Origin: Chamaesiphon sp.
GTDB lineage: Bacteria; Cyanobacteriota; Cyanobacteriia; Cyanobacteriales; Chamaesiphonaceae
Assembly: GCA_026785875.1 (NCBI GenBank)
Contig: JAJAZF010000038.1
Coordinates: 1-21,101, forward strand
DNA: 21,101 nucleotides
Reading direction: 5' to 3'
The notes beneath the pieces are model-generated. The model had not been told where the DNA came from. It worked only from the letters and a program-made list of their open reading frames with translations, and searched no databases. The position numbers and the translations under genes were made by a program. Shown in pieces: positions 8,070 through 14,329 of this stretch (its first letter is position 1; the number at the start of each line of letters is the position of its first letter).

Positions 8070-8750
8070 ATGTCCCAAACGCACTACCAAGTTCTCCAAA
8101 TCCCACCTAAAGCCACCGCTGACGAGATCAAACAGTCCTATCGGCGGTTGGCGAAGCAATTTCACCCTGATGTTAATGGCGGCAAAGCTAACGCCGATCT
8201 CATCATCAAACTCAATGCTGCTTATGAAGTTTTGGGTGACGATCTCAAGCGGAGAGAATACGATTACCTCCTGCAACCAGCGGTAGCAATTCCTCGTCAA
8301 CAACAGTCTTCCTCTTACATCCCGCGTCGTCCTCCCACTGTCGGGCGGGAACTAGATGAAGAATTAATCTTGTGGTTAAATCAAGTTTATCAGCCCATAA
8401 ATCGGATGATTGGTTGGATTATTAAGCCGCTAAAAACACAGATTCACGAACTTTCTGCCGATCCATTTGACGATGAGTTAATGGGTAAGTTTGAGGCATA
8501 TGTCACTGAATCCCAGCAGCATCTCCAGAAAATCGAGAAGACTTTTCACTCGATGTCTAATCCATCATTAATGGCAGAAATTGCCGCCAATTTATATTAC
8601 ACTATCAACCAAGTAGCTGATGGAATTAAGGAATTAAATTTTTACATCATGAATTATGATGAAAGTTACCTACATGATGGAGTTGAGATGTTTAAGATTG
8701 CCGCTCAGTTACAGAGAGAAACTAATAAAAAGATTAAAAGCTACAAGTAA
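8070..8750 (+). CDS. J-domain (DnaJ-like) co-chaperone
   Basis: 226 residues. An N-terminal J domain (about 5-68) has the diagnostic HPD at 32-34, which stimulates the ATPase of an Hsp70 (DnaK) partner. Helix II contains SYRRLAKQFHPD and helix III AAYEVLGDDLKRREYDYLL. There is no Gly/Phe region, no zinc finger and no DnaJ C-terminal substrate domain, so this is a class C J protein. After a proline-rich linker (about 73-95), the C-terminal ~130 residues are predicted helical, contain no membrane segment, and are of unknown function; they may direct the chaperone to a specific client. The start is ATG at 8070, 40 bases after cysK, preceded by short AAGCCTAA repeats. Confidence 0.9.
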   Translation: MSQTHYQVLQIPPKATADEIKQSYRRLAKQFHPDVNGGKANADLIIKLNAAYEVLGDDLKRREYDYLLQPAVAIPRQQQSSSYIPRRPPTVGRELDEELILWLNQVYQPINRMIGWIIKPLKTQIHELSADPFDDELMGKFEAYVTESQQHLQKIEKTFHSMSNPSLMAEIAANLYYTINQVADGIKELNFYIMNYDESYLHDGVEMFKIAAQLQRETNKKIKSYK

Positions 8751-8780
8751 TTTGAGAATTAAAAATTGTCGCTAAAGTAT

Positions 8781-9212
8781 ATGAGTAAAACTATATTTCA
8801 CTTAGCATTTCCGATCGAGAATATCACGGATACCAAAAAGTTCTACGTGGATGGTTTAGGCTGTACGGTAGGCAGACAGACAGCTAATTCGATGATATTG
8901 AATCTGTACGGACATCAATTAGTCGCTCATGTTACTGAGAAAATACCGCCGCAAACAGGGATTTATCCCCGTCATTTTGGGATTGTATTTCCAACTTTTG
9001 CTGATTGGCAAGCATTGCTCGATCGATCGACAGCCCAAAACTTAAACTTTTATCAGTCGGCGAAGCATCGATTTTCGGGCGCGATTACCGAACATCGAAC
9101 TTTCTTCTTGACCGATCCTTTTGCTAACTTATTAGAGTTCAAATATTATACTCACAGTGAAGCAATCTTTGGAGCTAGTGAATTTAGTCAAGTTGGTGAC
9201 TTGACAGGTTGA
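8781..9212 (+). CDS. VOC-fold (glyoxalase/dioxygenase-like) protein
   Basis: 143 residues from the ATG at 8781; a TTG at 8766 in the same frame is a less likely start. Two beta-alpha-beta-beta-beta modules of the vicinal-oxygen-chelate fold can be recognised: FHLAFPI...TKKFYVDGLGC at the N-terminus and RHFGIVF...FFLTDPFANLLEFKYY at the C-terminus. Putative metal ligands are H7, H65 and E119. The substrate cannot be told from sequence; relatives are annotated as glyoxalase, bleomycin-resistance or extradiol dioxygenase-like proteins. The final 25 bases overlap the end of the convergent hydrolase gene. Confidence 0.85.
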   Translation: MSKTIFHLAFPIENITDTKKFYVDGLGCTVGRQTANSMILNLYGHQLVAHVTEKIPPQTGIYPRHFGIVFPTFADWQALLDRSTAQNLNFYQSAKHRFSGAITEHRTFFLTDPFANLLEFKYYTHSEAIFGASEFSQVGDLTG

Positions 9213-9835
9213 GATAGTGCGTCAGAAATTGCTTTAAAAGTACGAGGATCTGATACCATCATGGGATGGGTAAGTGCTGGGATCTGCATTTCTGTACCAA
9301 TGCCAAGCTGAGAACTACTCGGTGGTAAAATAATTAGATCGAATGGTGTCCATAAGGAAGTAAAATTCAAAACATTTAAGCGATCGACATCACTATTTAG
9401 ATCTCTGATAAAATCACTATTAGGACGCATTTGGATACAAGTAGGGCGCATCGAAAAGTATGCGGAGATCGTCCCATTGTGAGGAGTTGAAATGGTGATG
9501 AATCTCTGGACACGATCGATCCCACCCAATCGTTGAAGATAATAACGCGTAACCAACCCTCCCATGCTAAATCCTAGCAGATCGATCGGCTGGTGAGGCG
9601 CAAAAGTTCGATCGACTAAAATTGCTACCTGTTGCGCCAGCAACTCTAGTCTGGTATCGCCATTATTGGGGACGAGATCGATATCAAAAACTTCCCAACC
9701 CAAACCGTGTAGATACCTGGAAATGTGCCGCATCTTCTGGCTGGTGTCCGTAATCCCATGTACGAGCAGAATCGGGTTGCGGAGTCGGCGATCGCCATCT
9801 ATTTTGGGTAAAGTAATATCTGTTGGTACCTGCAT
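9188..9835 (-). CDS. Lipase-like alpha/beta hydrolase
   Basis: 215 residues from the ATG at 9835. The oxyanion-hole strand NPILLVHG begins at residue 20, and the nucleophile elbow GFSMGG places Ser at residue 90. An acid in WTPFD (Asp166) and a late histidine in THPMM (His190) complete a likely triad. PHNG at 118-121 and the overall layout resemble bacterial LipA/EstA-type triacylglycerol lipases and PGAP1-like esterases. There is no clear secretion signal from this start. The open frame extends to 9934 (TTG/GTG starts), but those 33 extra residues do not resemble a signal peptide. Its stop is inside the VOC gene: the two genes converge and overlap by 25 bases. Confidence 0.85.
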   Translation of the reverse strand: MQVPTDITLPKIDGDRRLRNPILLVHGITDTSQKMRHISRYLHGLGWEVFDIDLVPNNGDTRLELLAQQVAILVDRTFAPHQPIDLLGFSMGGLVTRYYLQRLGGIDRVQRFITISTPHNGTISAYFSMRPTCIQMRPNSDFIRDLNSDVDRLNVLNFTSLWTPFDLIILPPSSSQLGIGTEMQIPALTHPMMVSDPRTFKAISDALSQPVKSPT

Positions 9836-10022
9836 ATCTGTAGTTATTTTGGCAATGTTAATGTCAGTGCCAATCTTAAAATAGCTGATGGTAGTCGATC
9901 GATCGGCTCGTGACAGTTTCTCAAGTGTCACCAATTAAAAGGTCGAGATTTGTTGAAGTGCTGTTTCTATCATGGTTTCAAGCAGCAGTTAGTAAATTTT
10001 TGTTAAACTTTCTACTCTTATC

Positions 10023-10052
10023 TTGCACTTGTCAGCAGTCAAATTTGATAAT
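10023..10052 (+). promoter_or_regulatory. Candidate promoter of the Ala/Pro/Lys-rich gene
   Basis: TTGCAC at 10023-10028 and GATAAT at 10047-10052 are 18 bases apart in an AT-rich stretch, and the GTG start at 10085 is 32 bases downstream. Plausible sigma-70 type; no experimental support. Confidence 0.35.
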
Positions 10053-10084
10053 TTATATTTATGTAACCAAAGAGATAATTTACT

Positions 10085-10582
10085 GTGTTTAACAATGTAC
10101 TTAAAAAGATTTTTGGCAAAAAAAATGATGGCTTCTATCTTCAACTAGAAGATGAAGATGCTTCATCAAAACCGGAAGCTAAGGCTAAAGCCAAGCCTGA
10201 CGCTACTCCAGCACCTCCAGTTGTGGTAGCTACCGCGAACGCGCCAGTTGCCGTAGTAACCGCACCAGCACCAGTAGCAGCACCAGTAGCAGCAGCAGCT
10301 ACAGCCACCAAAGCCGAACAGAAGGCGGCTAAAATCGACAAAAAAGCTGCTAAAAAAGCTGAAGCAGCCAAAGTCCAAGCTCCAGCACCAACTGTACCTG
10401 CGGCTCCGCCAATTACTAACTTTGCTACCGATTACCTGATTAAACCCTCCTCTAACAGTGGTCGTCGTCGTCCTGGTGCCAATATGAAAGGGTTCTTAGA
10501 GCTAGCGCGTCAGGTTGAAAAACCCAAGGAATTTAAAGCTACCGCATCAGAGCGAAAACCTAGTGCAGAAGCGAAAACCTAG
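10085..10582 (+). CDS. Ala/Pro/Lys-rich hypothetical protein with conserved ends
   Basis: 165 residues from a GTG start. Three zones are visible. A short N-terminal module (1-26, MFNNVLKKIFGKKNDGFYLQLEDEDA split over basic and acidic parts) looks structured. A low-complexity linker (about 30-108) is rich in Ala, Pro and Val, then Lys (KAEQKAAKIDKKAAKKAEAAK split around 76-96), resembling histone-H1-like tails. A C-terminal motif (about 112-147) has FATDYLIKPSS, then SGRRRPGANMKGFLELARQV. I recall similar ends in cyanobacterial hypothetical proteins but know no function. The linker DNA consists of near-repeated GCACCAGTAGCA units and could vary in length between strains. There is no signal peptide. 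Confidence 0.75.
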   Translation: MFNNVLKKIFGKKNDGFYLQLEDEDASSKPEAKAKAKPDATPAPPVVVATANAPVAVVTAPAPVAAPVAAAATATKAEQKAAKIDKKAAKKAEAAKVQAPAPTVPAAPPITNFATDYLIKPSSNSGRRRPGANMKGFLELARQVEKPKEFKATASERKPSAEAKT

Positions 10583-10806
10583 TGTTGGGTAGAGCAACTA
10601 AATAGGGCTACCACATACCGACAAGCGGCTTTGCTCCCTCCCCTTTACAAGGGGAGGGCTGGGGCGGTCCCTGAGCCTGTCGAAGGGTGGGGTAAACAAC
10701 CGCCGCAGCAACTCAAATAACTTGTGCATACACGGTAATTAGAGAGAACAAAATAGGTTCAGCCGAACGAGCAAAGCTCACGCTACGCGATCGAGCAAAG
10801 CTCACG
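10583..10806. repeat. Repeat-rich spacer with hairpins and 24-bp tandem repeat
   Basis: Three elements are visible. A 10-bp hairpin, CCCTCCCCTT (10636-10645) with AAGGGGAGGG (10649-10658), is a common cyanobacterial and bacterial interspersed motif. CCCTGAGCCTGTCGAAGGG (10669-10687) is another widespread interspersed repeat. A 24-base unit starting CGAGCAAAGCTCACGCTACG is present twice in tandem (10768-10791 and 10792-10815), and its second copy runs into the end of the minus-strand TPR gene. The spacer lies between two convergent genes. Confidence 0.8.
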
Positions 10807-11949
10807 CTACGCGATCGAATTTACGCCAGCATCCCGACACATAGCTAAAGTACTGTAGAGGTGAAAAGCTCGATCCCAATGGCTATCGGCACGACGCAAT
10901 AATTCAATGTGTGGATCGATGCGCTGGAGTAGCTCTGGGTACCCGATCGCTGTCTCAGCAAAGGGTGTAAAATTGCTTTGAGTTGGAATGTCTGAGACTT
11001 GCTCGTGGATTTGGGAGAGGAGATTTTTCCAGTTGTCACGGCTAGTCAAGGGTAGGGATTGACTATTCAATGACCGATCTCTTAAATCACCCGTGAGCAG
11101 ATGACGATTTTGAGCGATCGATTGCTTGTAGGCACAAAAATTATAAGTCTGCGAACATAGTCTAAAGATGCTGCGACGATCGCGTAAGTGCAAATCGTAG
11201 ATGTAAACGTAGTCGAGAATTTTTGGTTTGCGGTAAGTCCGATTACGGGCATCTATTTCGACTACTTCTTCAAAGATCGGTAGCATTCCAGTCACGAGCT
11301 GGGTGACTTCCGACCAGTTAAAATTGAATGTCCGTAGCTCAGATCGATCGTCCGTACAAACGATCGTTGCGTTGGGGTGAAAAGACTGGAAATGACTAAC
11401 CCGAAAGATATACATCTGCTGGGTGTTGTGTTGGGAGACACAAAAACACGGAATCTGCGCTTGTTGTAGCTGGTCGCAATAGAACTCTAATTCTCCCATC
11501 TGTCCCAGTCGATACAGTCGCCAACCGCGACTGGGTAACTGAAGTCTCGCACTGTAAGGATCGAGATTCATAATCGTGGCAAATCTCTGGGCGACCACTT
11601 GCTTGTGTTCTGGGGAAATCGGTTCGAGCACCAAGAATCCTGGTTCGATATTGTCTTCAATTCCAGCTTGAGCAAGAGTCAGCGCATTTGCCTGAATTTG
11701 TGCCTGAAGTTGATCGATCCGTTGAATTCCTTGACGTGCTTCACTGGTGATTTTAATATTGATGGCGTGTTGGAGCAGCAACCGATAAATTTCGAGGGCG
11801 TTATCGAGTTTGTTGGTTGCTTCTTGCAATTGTGCGGCGTAAAGTTGAACTTGGTGGTCGTCTGGTCGCTGGGCGACTAGAGCCGCGATTAACCTCGCAG
11901 CAGTCGGATAGTCCCGACGATTTAGGGCAGAAGCCACTTGCTCTAACAT
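10807..11949 (-). CDS. TPR-type cyanobacterial conserved protein
   Basis: 380 residues from the ATG at 11949. The frame stays open to 12006, but the extra 19 residues look non-conserved. The N-terminal ~75 residues form two or more tetratricopeptide-like helix pairs (MLEQVASALNRRDYPTAARL; then DDHQVQLYAAQLQEATNKLDNALEIYRLLL in pieces). After a helical linker comes a ~200-residue domain with conserved-looking segments FLVLEPIS, LDPYSARLQLPSRGWRLYRLG and YDLHLRDRRSIFRLCSQTYNF. I recall this architecture from cyanobacterial TPR proteins, without an assigned role. It has no signal peptide and is probably cytosolic, a scaffold or regulator. The last codons and the TAG stop are supplied by the second unit of the 24-bp tandem repeat, so the C-terminus may have been changed by repeat insertion. 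Confidence 0.75.
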   Translation of the reverse strand: MLEQVASALNRRDYPTAARLIAALVAQRPDDHQVQLYAAQLQEATNKLDNALEIYRLLLQHAINIKITSEARQGIQRIDQLQAQIQANALTLAQAGIEDNIEPGFLVLEPISPEHKQVVAQRFATIMNLDPYSARLQLPSRGWRLYRLGQMGELEFYCDQLQQAQIPCFCVSQHNTQQMYIFRVSHFQSFHPNATIVCTDDRSELRTFNFNWSEVTQLVTGMLPIFEEVVEIDARNRTYRKPKILDYVYIYDLHLRDRRSIFRLCSQTYNFCAYKQSIAQNRHLLTGDLRDRSLNSQSLPLTSRDNWKNLLSQIHEQVSDIPTQSNFTPFAETAIGYPELLQRIDPHIELLRRADSHWDRAFHLYSTLAMCRDAGVNSIA

Positions 11950-12081
11950 AGATATAAGAGAATTAGGTGCATAGAGTACTCTGTGACAAAGGCTGCGCCC
12001 ACACACATTCGCCTTTGGATAGAATTCCCCAATCTGTGTGTTAATTTAACTAGTTACCATATTTCTTTGACGATCCACATA

Positions 12082-12795
12082 ATGTATCCAGACTCATTGA
12101 CAACTAGCCACGGCATCATCATTGGTTTACTACTCGGTTTTGCGATCGCTCATAGTGGGTTAGCTGCTTTGCGCCCTTGGGGAGAGAGTAAGATCGGCGC
12201 ACGGTTATATCGAGTCTTATTCGCATTGGTGAGTATTCCCTTTGCGACGATTCTGATTATCTATTTTTTCAATCATCGCTATGATGGGTGGCAATTGTGG
12301 CAGGTGCAGGGGACTCCGTGGGTCGCCCCAGTAGTGTGGATATTATCGTTTATCTCTTTCCTGTTCCTCTATCCAGCCACTTTCAATCTGCTAGAAATTG
12401 CGGCTGTGCTCAAACCCCAAGTCCGCATCTATGAGACTGGGATTATGCGAATTACCCGACACCCACAAATGGTCGGTCAATTGATTTGGTGTGTTGCCCA
12501 TACGCTATGGATCGGTAGTAGTTTTACCTTAGTAACTTCGATCGGGTTGATGCTCCATCATTTATTTGCTGTCTGGCATGGGGATCGCCGCCTCACGCAG
12601 CGGTATGGAGCTGATTTTGAACTCGTTAAGGCTAGAACCTCGATCGTGCCGTTCCAGGCGATTTTAGATGGCAGACAGACGCTTAAATTATCAGAATTTC
12701 TCCGTCCCGCTTATGTTGGTGTCGTCGCGTTTGTGGCTTTATTTTGGTGGGGACACCCTTGGTTGATTCAGATGAGTGCAAACGTCACCTTTTAG
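12082..12795 (+). CDS. NnrU-family 15-cis-zeta-carotene isomerase (Z-ISO)
   Basis: Integral membrane protein of 237 residues with about five to six hydrophobic helices (near 11-31, 43-63, 82-105, 131-160 and 208-230). The sequence matches the NnrU/Z-ISO family: IAHSGLAALRPWGE at 22-35, YFFNHRYDGWQLWQVQG at 61-77, YETGIMRITRHPQMVGQ at 117-133, and LHHLFAVWHGDRRL at 158-171. Plant and cyanobacterial Z-ISO uses a heme b to isomerise the 15-cis bond of zeta-carotene, between phytoene desaturase and zeta-carotene desaturase; conserved histidines (H24, H127, H140, H159/H160) are candidate ligands. No other carotenoid genes are adjacent. The ATG at 12082 fits better than the upstream in-frame ATG at 11983, which lies within the spacer shared with the divergent TPR gene. 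Z-ISO rather than another NnrU subgroup is inferred from the cyanobacterial context. Confidence 0.82.
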   Translation: MYPDSLTTSHGIIIGLLLGFAIAHSGLAALRPWGESKIGARLYRVLFALVSIPFATILIIYFFNHRYDGWQLWQVQGTPWVAPVVWILSFISFLFLYPATFNLLEIAAVLKPQVRIYETGIMRITRHPQMVGQLIWCVAHTLWIGSSFTLVTSIGLMLHHLFAVWHGDRRLTQRYGADFELVKARTSIVPFQAILDGRQTLKLSEFLRPAYVGVVAFVALFWWGHPWLIQMSANVTF

Positions 12796-12882
12796 AGCGC
12801 AATCGACCATTCGATCGTTAGTCGCCGATCCACCGAGTGTTACTTATTACGACGATCCCCACCACTTATTCATCGATCCCAG

Positions 12883-12898
12883 TAGTCCGATCGGACTA
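12883..12898. promoter_or_regulatory. 16-bp perfect palindrome upstream of thioredoxin gene
   Basis: TAGTCCGATCGGACTA is fully self-complementary and lies 59 bases before the thioredoxin ATG. It is just upstream of TAAAAT (12907-12912), a possible -10 box. It could be an operator, but the central CGATCG is also extremely common in this genome. Confidence 0.35.
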
Positions 12899-12957
12899 AT
12901 TAGCGTTAAAATGATTACTTATATGACAAAAAATTTAATAGTAACTAACCACCTTTT

Positions 12958-13353
12958 ATGATCCAATCTGTAACAGATTTGAATTTTAGAGCACAGGTTC
13001 TTACCTCATCGATCCCCGTACTGGTCAATTTTGGAGCACCTTGGTGCGGACTGTGTAAGGTGATTCAGCCGACGATGATTCAGTTTCACGAGCGCTGGGA
13101 TGAGCAAATTAAGTTAGTCAATATCAATGCCGATGACAATCTCAAGCTAGCTAGTACATATCAACTGAAGAGTCTCCCCACCTTAATCCTGTTCGCGAAT
13201 GGAAAGGTTGCCAACAGGCTAGAAGGTTTTCATAGTCCCGAAGATCTCCAGCTCAATCTAGAGCGGATGACGAGAATGGCAACTCTCAACTGGCAAATTG
13301 GCGATCGAGGTACCCCAATCCAAATTGATTGGCGACTGGTAGCTGCTGAATAA
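12958..13353 (+). CDS. Atypical thioredoxin (WCGLCK active site)
   Basis: Thioredoxin-fold protein of 131 residues. The active site is W29-C30-G31-L32-C33-K34, with Leu in place of the usual Pro; the cis-proline is P74 in SLPT. Both redox cysteines are present, so dithiol-disulfide exchange is possible, but the CGLC motif usually shifts redox potential and partner choice. Cyanobacteria are known to have CGLC-type thioredoxins distinct from the m, x and y types. The last ~25 residues (after RMTRMATLNWQ) extend beyond a standard thioredoxin. The start is ATG at 12958, with an AT-rich leader and a palindrome at 12883-12898. It is followed by repeats and seems monocistronic. Confidence 0.85.
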   Translation: MIQSVTDLNFRAQVLTSSIPVLVNFGAPWCGLCKVIQPTMIQFHERWDEQIKLVNINADDNLKLASTYQLKSLPTLILFANGKVANRLEGFHSPEDLQLNLERMTRMATLNWQIGDRGTPIQIDWRLVAAE

Positions 13354-13360
13354 GTAAGAT

Positions 13361-13418
13361 TAGTTGATACTTCGGCTACGCTCAGTACAAGTAGTTGATA
13401 GTTGATAGTTGATAGTTG
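13361..13418. repeat. Inverted copy of the compound heptamer repeat
   Basis: Units of TAGTTGA at 13361-13367, 13392-13398, 13399-13405 and 13406-13412, plus a partial unit at 13413-13418. They surround the core CTTCGGCTACGCTCAGT (13370-13386). This is the reverse complement of the element at 1-83, with the same order of units and core. It lies just after the thioredoxin stop codon. Confidence 0.9.
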
Positions 13419-13431
13419 CGGATGCAATCAC

Positions 13432-13491
13432 GCGGAGGTTTCCTCCGCATATGTTGCACCAGCGGATCGCGCTCTGGAGGTTCCCTCCAGA
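13432..13491. repeat. Twin short hairpins with a GGAGG/CCTCC core
   Basis: Two adjacent stem-loops: GCGGAGG (13432-13438) pairs with CCTCCGC (13442-13448) across TTT, and TCTGGAGG (13473-13480) pairs with CCTCCAGA (13484-13491) across TTC. They share the GGAGG-TTY-CCTCC design and lie in a gene-free spacer (13354-13557). No T-run follows, so they look like interspersed repeat hairpins rather than classical terminators. Confidence 0.65.
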
Positions 13492-13557
13492 TTGAGCGGT
13501 GACAAGACAAGCAGATAATTGGGTTGTTCTACTGTGGATTTCAACCCGTATTATTAT

Positions 13558-13914
13558 TTAATTATCTTTGAGTTTAGTCCTAATCGCGGATTCTTTTTTA
13601 AATTGTTGCTTGCGAAGACTGTCAATTCTTTCATTGACTTGTTTTTGCAATTCTACTCGATCGACTCGCCGACTATAGATTTTTAAATACTTGATAGCCT
13701 CATCTGTATTGCCATCACTTTCCTTGATTCTGGCGAGAGCAAGATAGTCTTGGGTAGCCACCATTGGGGCGATATCATTATAGCTTTTGATTAGTTGCGG
13801 TATGTCAATAGTTGACAGGAAAACTAGAAATATTAGTGATATTTTAGCCTCTGGTTTGGTTAATTCGACTAAATACATGGTCAAACCAAACAATAACAAC
13901 ATCACTACTAGCAT
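13558..13914 (-). CDS. Small membrane protein with TPR-like tail (hypothetical)
   Basis: 118 residues from the first ATG. Two hydrophobic segments (about 1-18 and 25-43) are followed by a soluble helical tail containing an A/L-rich helix pair (DYLALARIKESDGNTDEAIKY split at 56-76) that resembles one TPR unit, then a charged helix rich in Lys, Arg and Gln. I do not recognise a family. The frame continues open upstream to a stop at 13972-13974, with hydrophobic content (AVFSILIQDPHLLL) but no ATG, GTG or TTG start. The true N-terminus may therefore be longer or lost. The same-strand neighbour upstream is another small membrane protein. Confidence 0.55.
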   Translation of the reverse strand: MLVVMLLLFGLTMYLVELTKPEAKISLIFLVFLSTIDIPQLIKSYNDIAPMVATQDYLALARIKESDGNTDEAIKYLKIYSRRVDRVELQKQVNERIDSLRKQQFKKESAIRTKLKDN

Positions 13915-14043
13915 CAGTAATAAATGTGGATCTTGGATTAGTATACTAAAAACGGCTAAAGGATGGACTTTTTATTTAACGCTCGAAGATTTACTCTGCA
14001 AAGGTTTGAATCACTTTGTATAAAGTCTAGCTCCCATCCGTGT

Positions 14044-14217
14044 TTAGTATAAACTGGTAGTCTGTTCGGCTTCGGCGTTGTATTTGCCGATCGTGTATCC
14101 TACGAGTACAGCAGTAGTAGGTAGTGTAAATTGTCGGAGAGTAGAACCTTTGCCACTAAGATGAAAAATCAGTGAGACAATACTGGCAATACCTGCACTA
14201 AGATTCCAAATATTCAT
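14044..14217 (-). CDS. Small hypothetical membrane protein
   Basis: 57 residues from the ATG at 14215-14217; a GTG at 14224-14226 is a possible alternative. Two weakly hydrophobic segments are visible (IWNLSAGIASIVSLIFHL near the N-terminus and LPTTAVLVGYTIGKY near the C-terminus), joined by a basic turn, SGKGSTLRQ. No family is recognised. It lies between two minus-strand genes and is preceded by a 29-base palindrome at 14236-14264 that could regulate it. Confidence 0.5.
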   Translation of the reverse strand: MNIWNLSAGIASIVSLIFHLSGKGSTLRQFTLPTTAVLVGYTIGKYNAEAEQTTSLY

Positions 14218-14235
14218 GTTTCGCACCCCATGCCA

Positions 14236-14264
14236 TTAACTGTCGATCGTCGATCGACAGTTAA
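14236..14264. repeat. 29-base near-perfect palindrome
   Basis: Arms TTAACTGTCGATCG (14236-14249) and CGATCGACAGTTAA (14251-14264) are exact reverse complements around one central T. A second perfect palindrome, CGATATATATCG, is at 14273-14284. It lies 19 bases upstream of the small membrane gene and downstream of the ABC ATPase gene. There is no T-run on either side, so a DNA-binding site or a folded RNA element is more likely than a simple terminator. Confidence 0.6.
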
Positions 14265-14329
14265 GATTGATTCGATATATATCGCGAGCCATATTAACAC
14301 GAATTGGGATAAAGTTGCTGTTGTAAATA

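Noticed and set aside
8022..8303. Minus-strand frame of 93 codons opposite the J-domain gene
   Set aside because: Fully covered by a strongly supported J domain; its translation resembles no protein.
9836..9934. N-terminal extension of the lipase-like protein
   Set aside because: It needs TTG or GTG starts and is not a signal peptide; kept only as a possibility.
9910..10092. 60-codon plus-strand frame before the Ala-rich gene
   Set aside because: AT-rich promoter region translated as hydrophobic residues; no ribosome-binding site.
10141..10371. Ala-rich open frame antisense to the Ala/Pro/Lys-rich gene
   Set aside because: It is the mirror of a GC-rich low-complexity linker; no independent start signal or non-repetitive protein content.
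11983..12081. N-terminal extension of the carotene isomerase
   Set aside because: The extra 33 residues lie in the spacer shared with the divergent gene and lack the membrane-protein pattern; the ATG at 12082 precedes the first conserved helix.
12776..12961. 61-codon plus-strand frame between isomerase and thioredoxin
   Set aside because: Overlaps the end of one gene and the start of the next in another frame; composition is that of spacer DNA.
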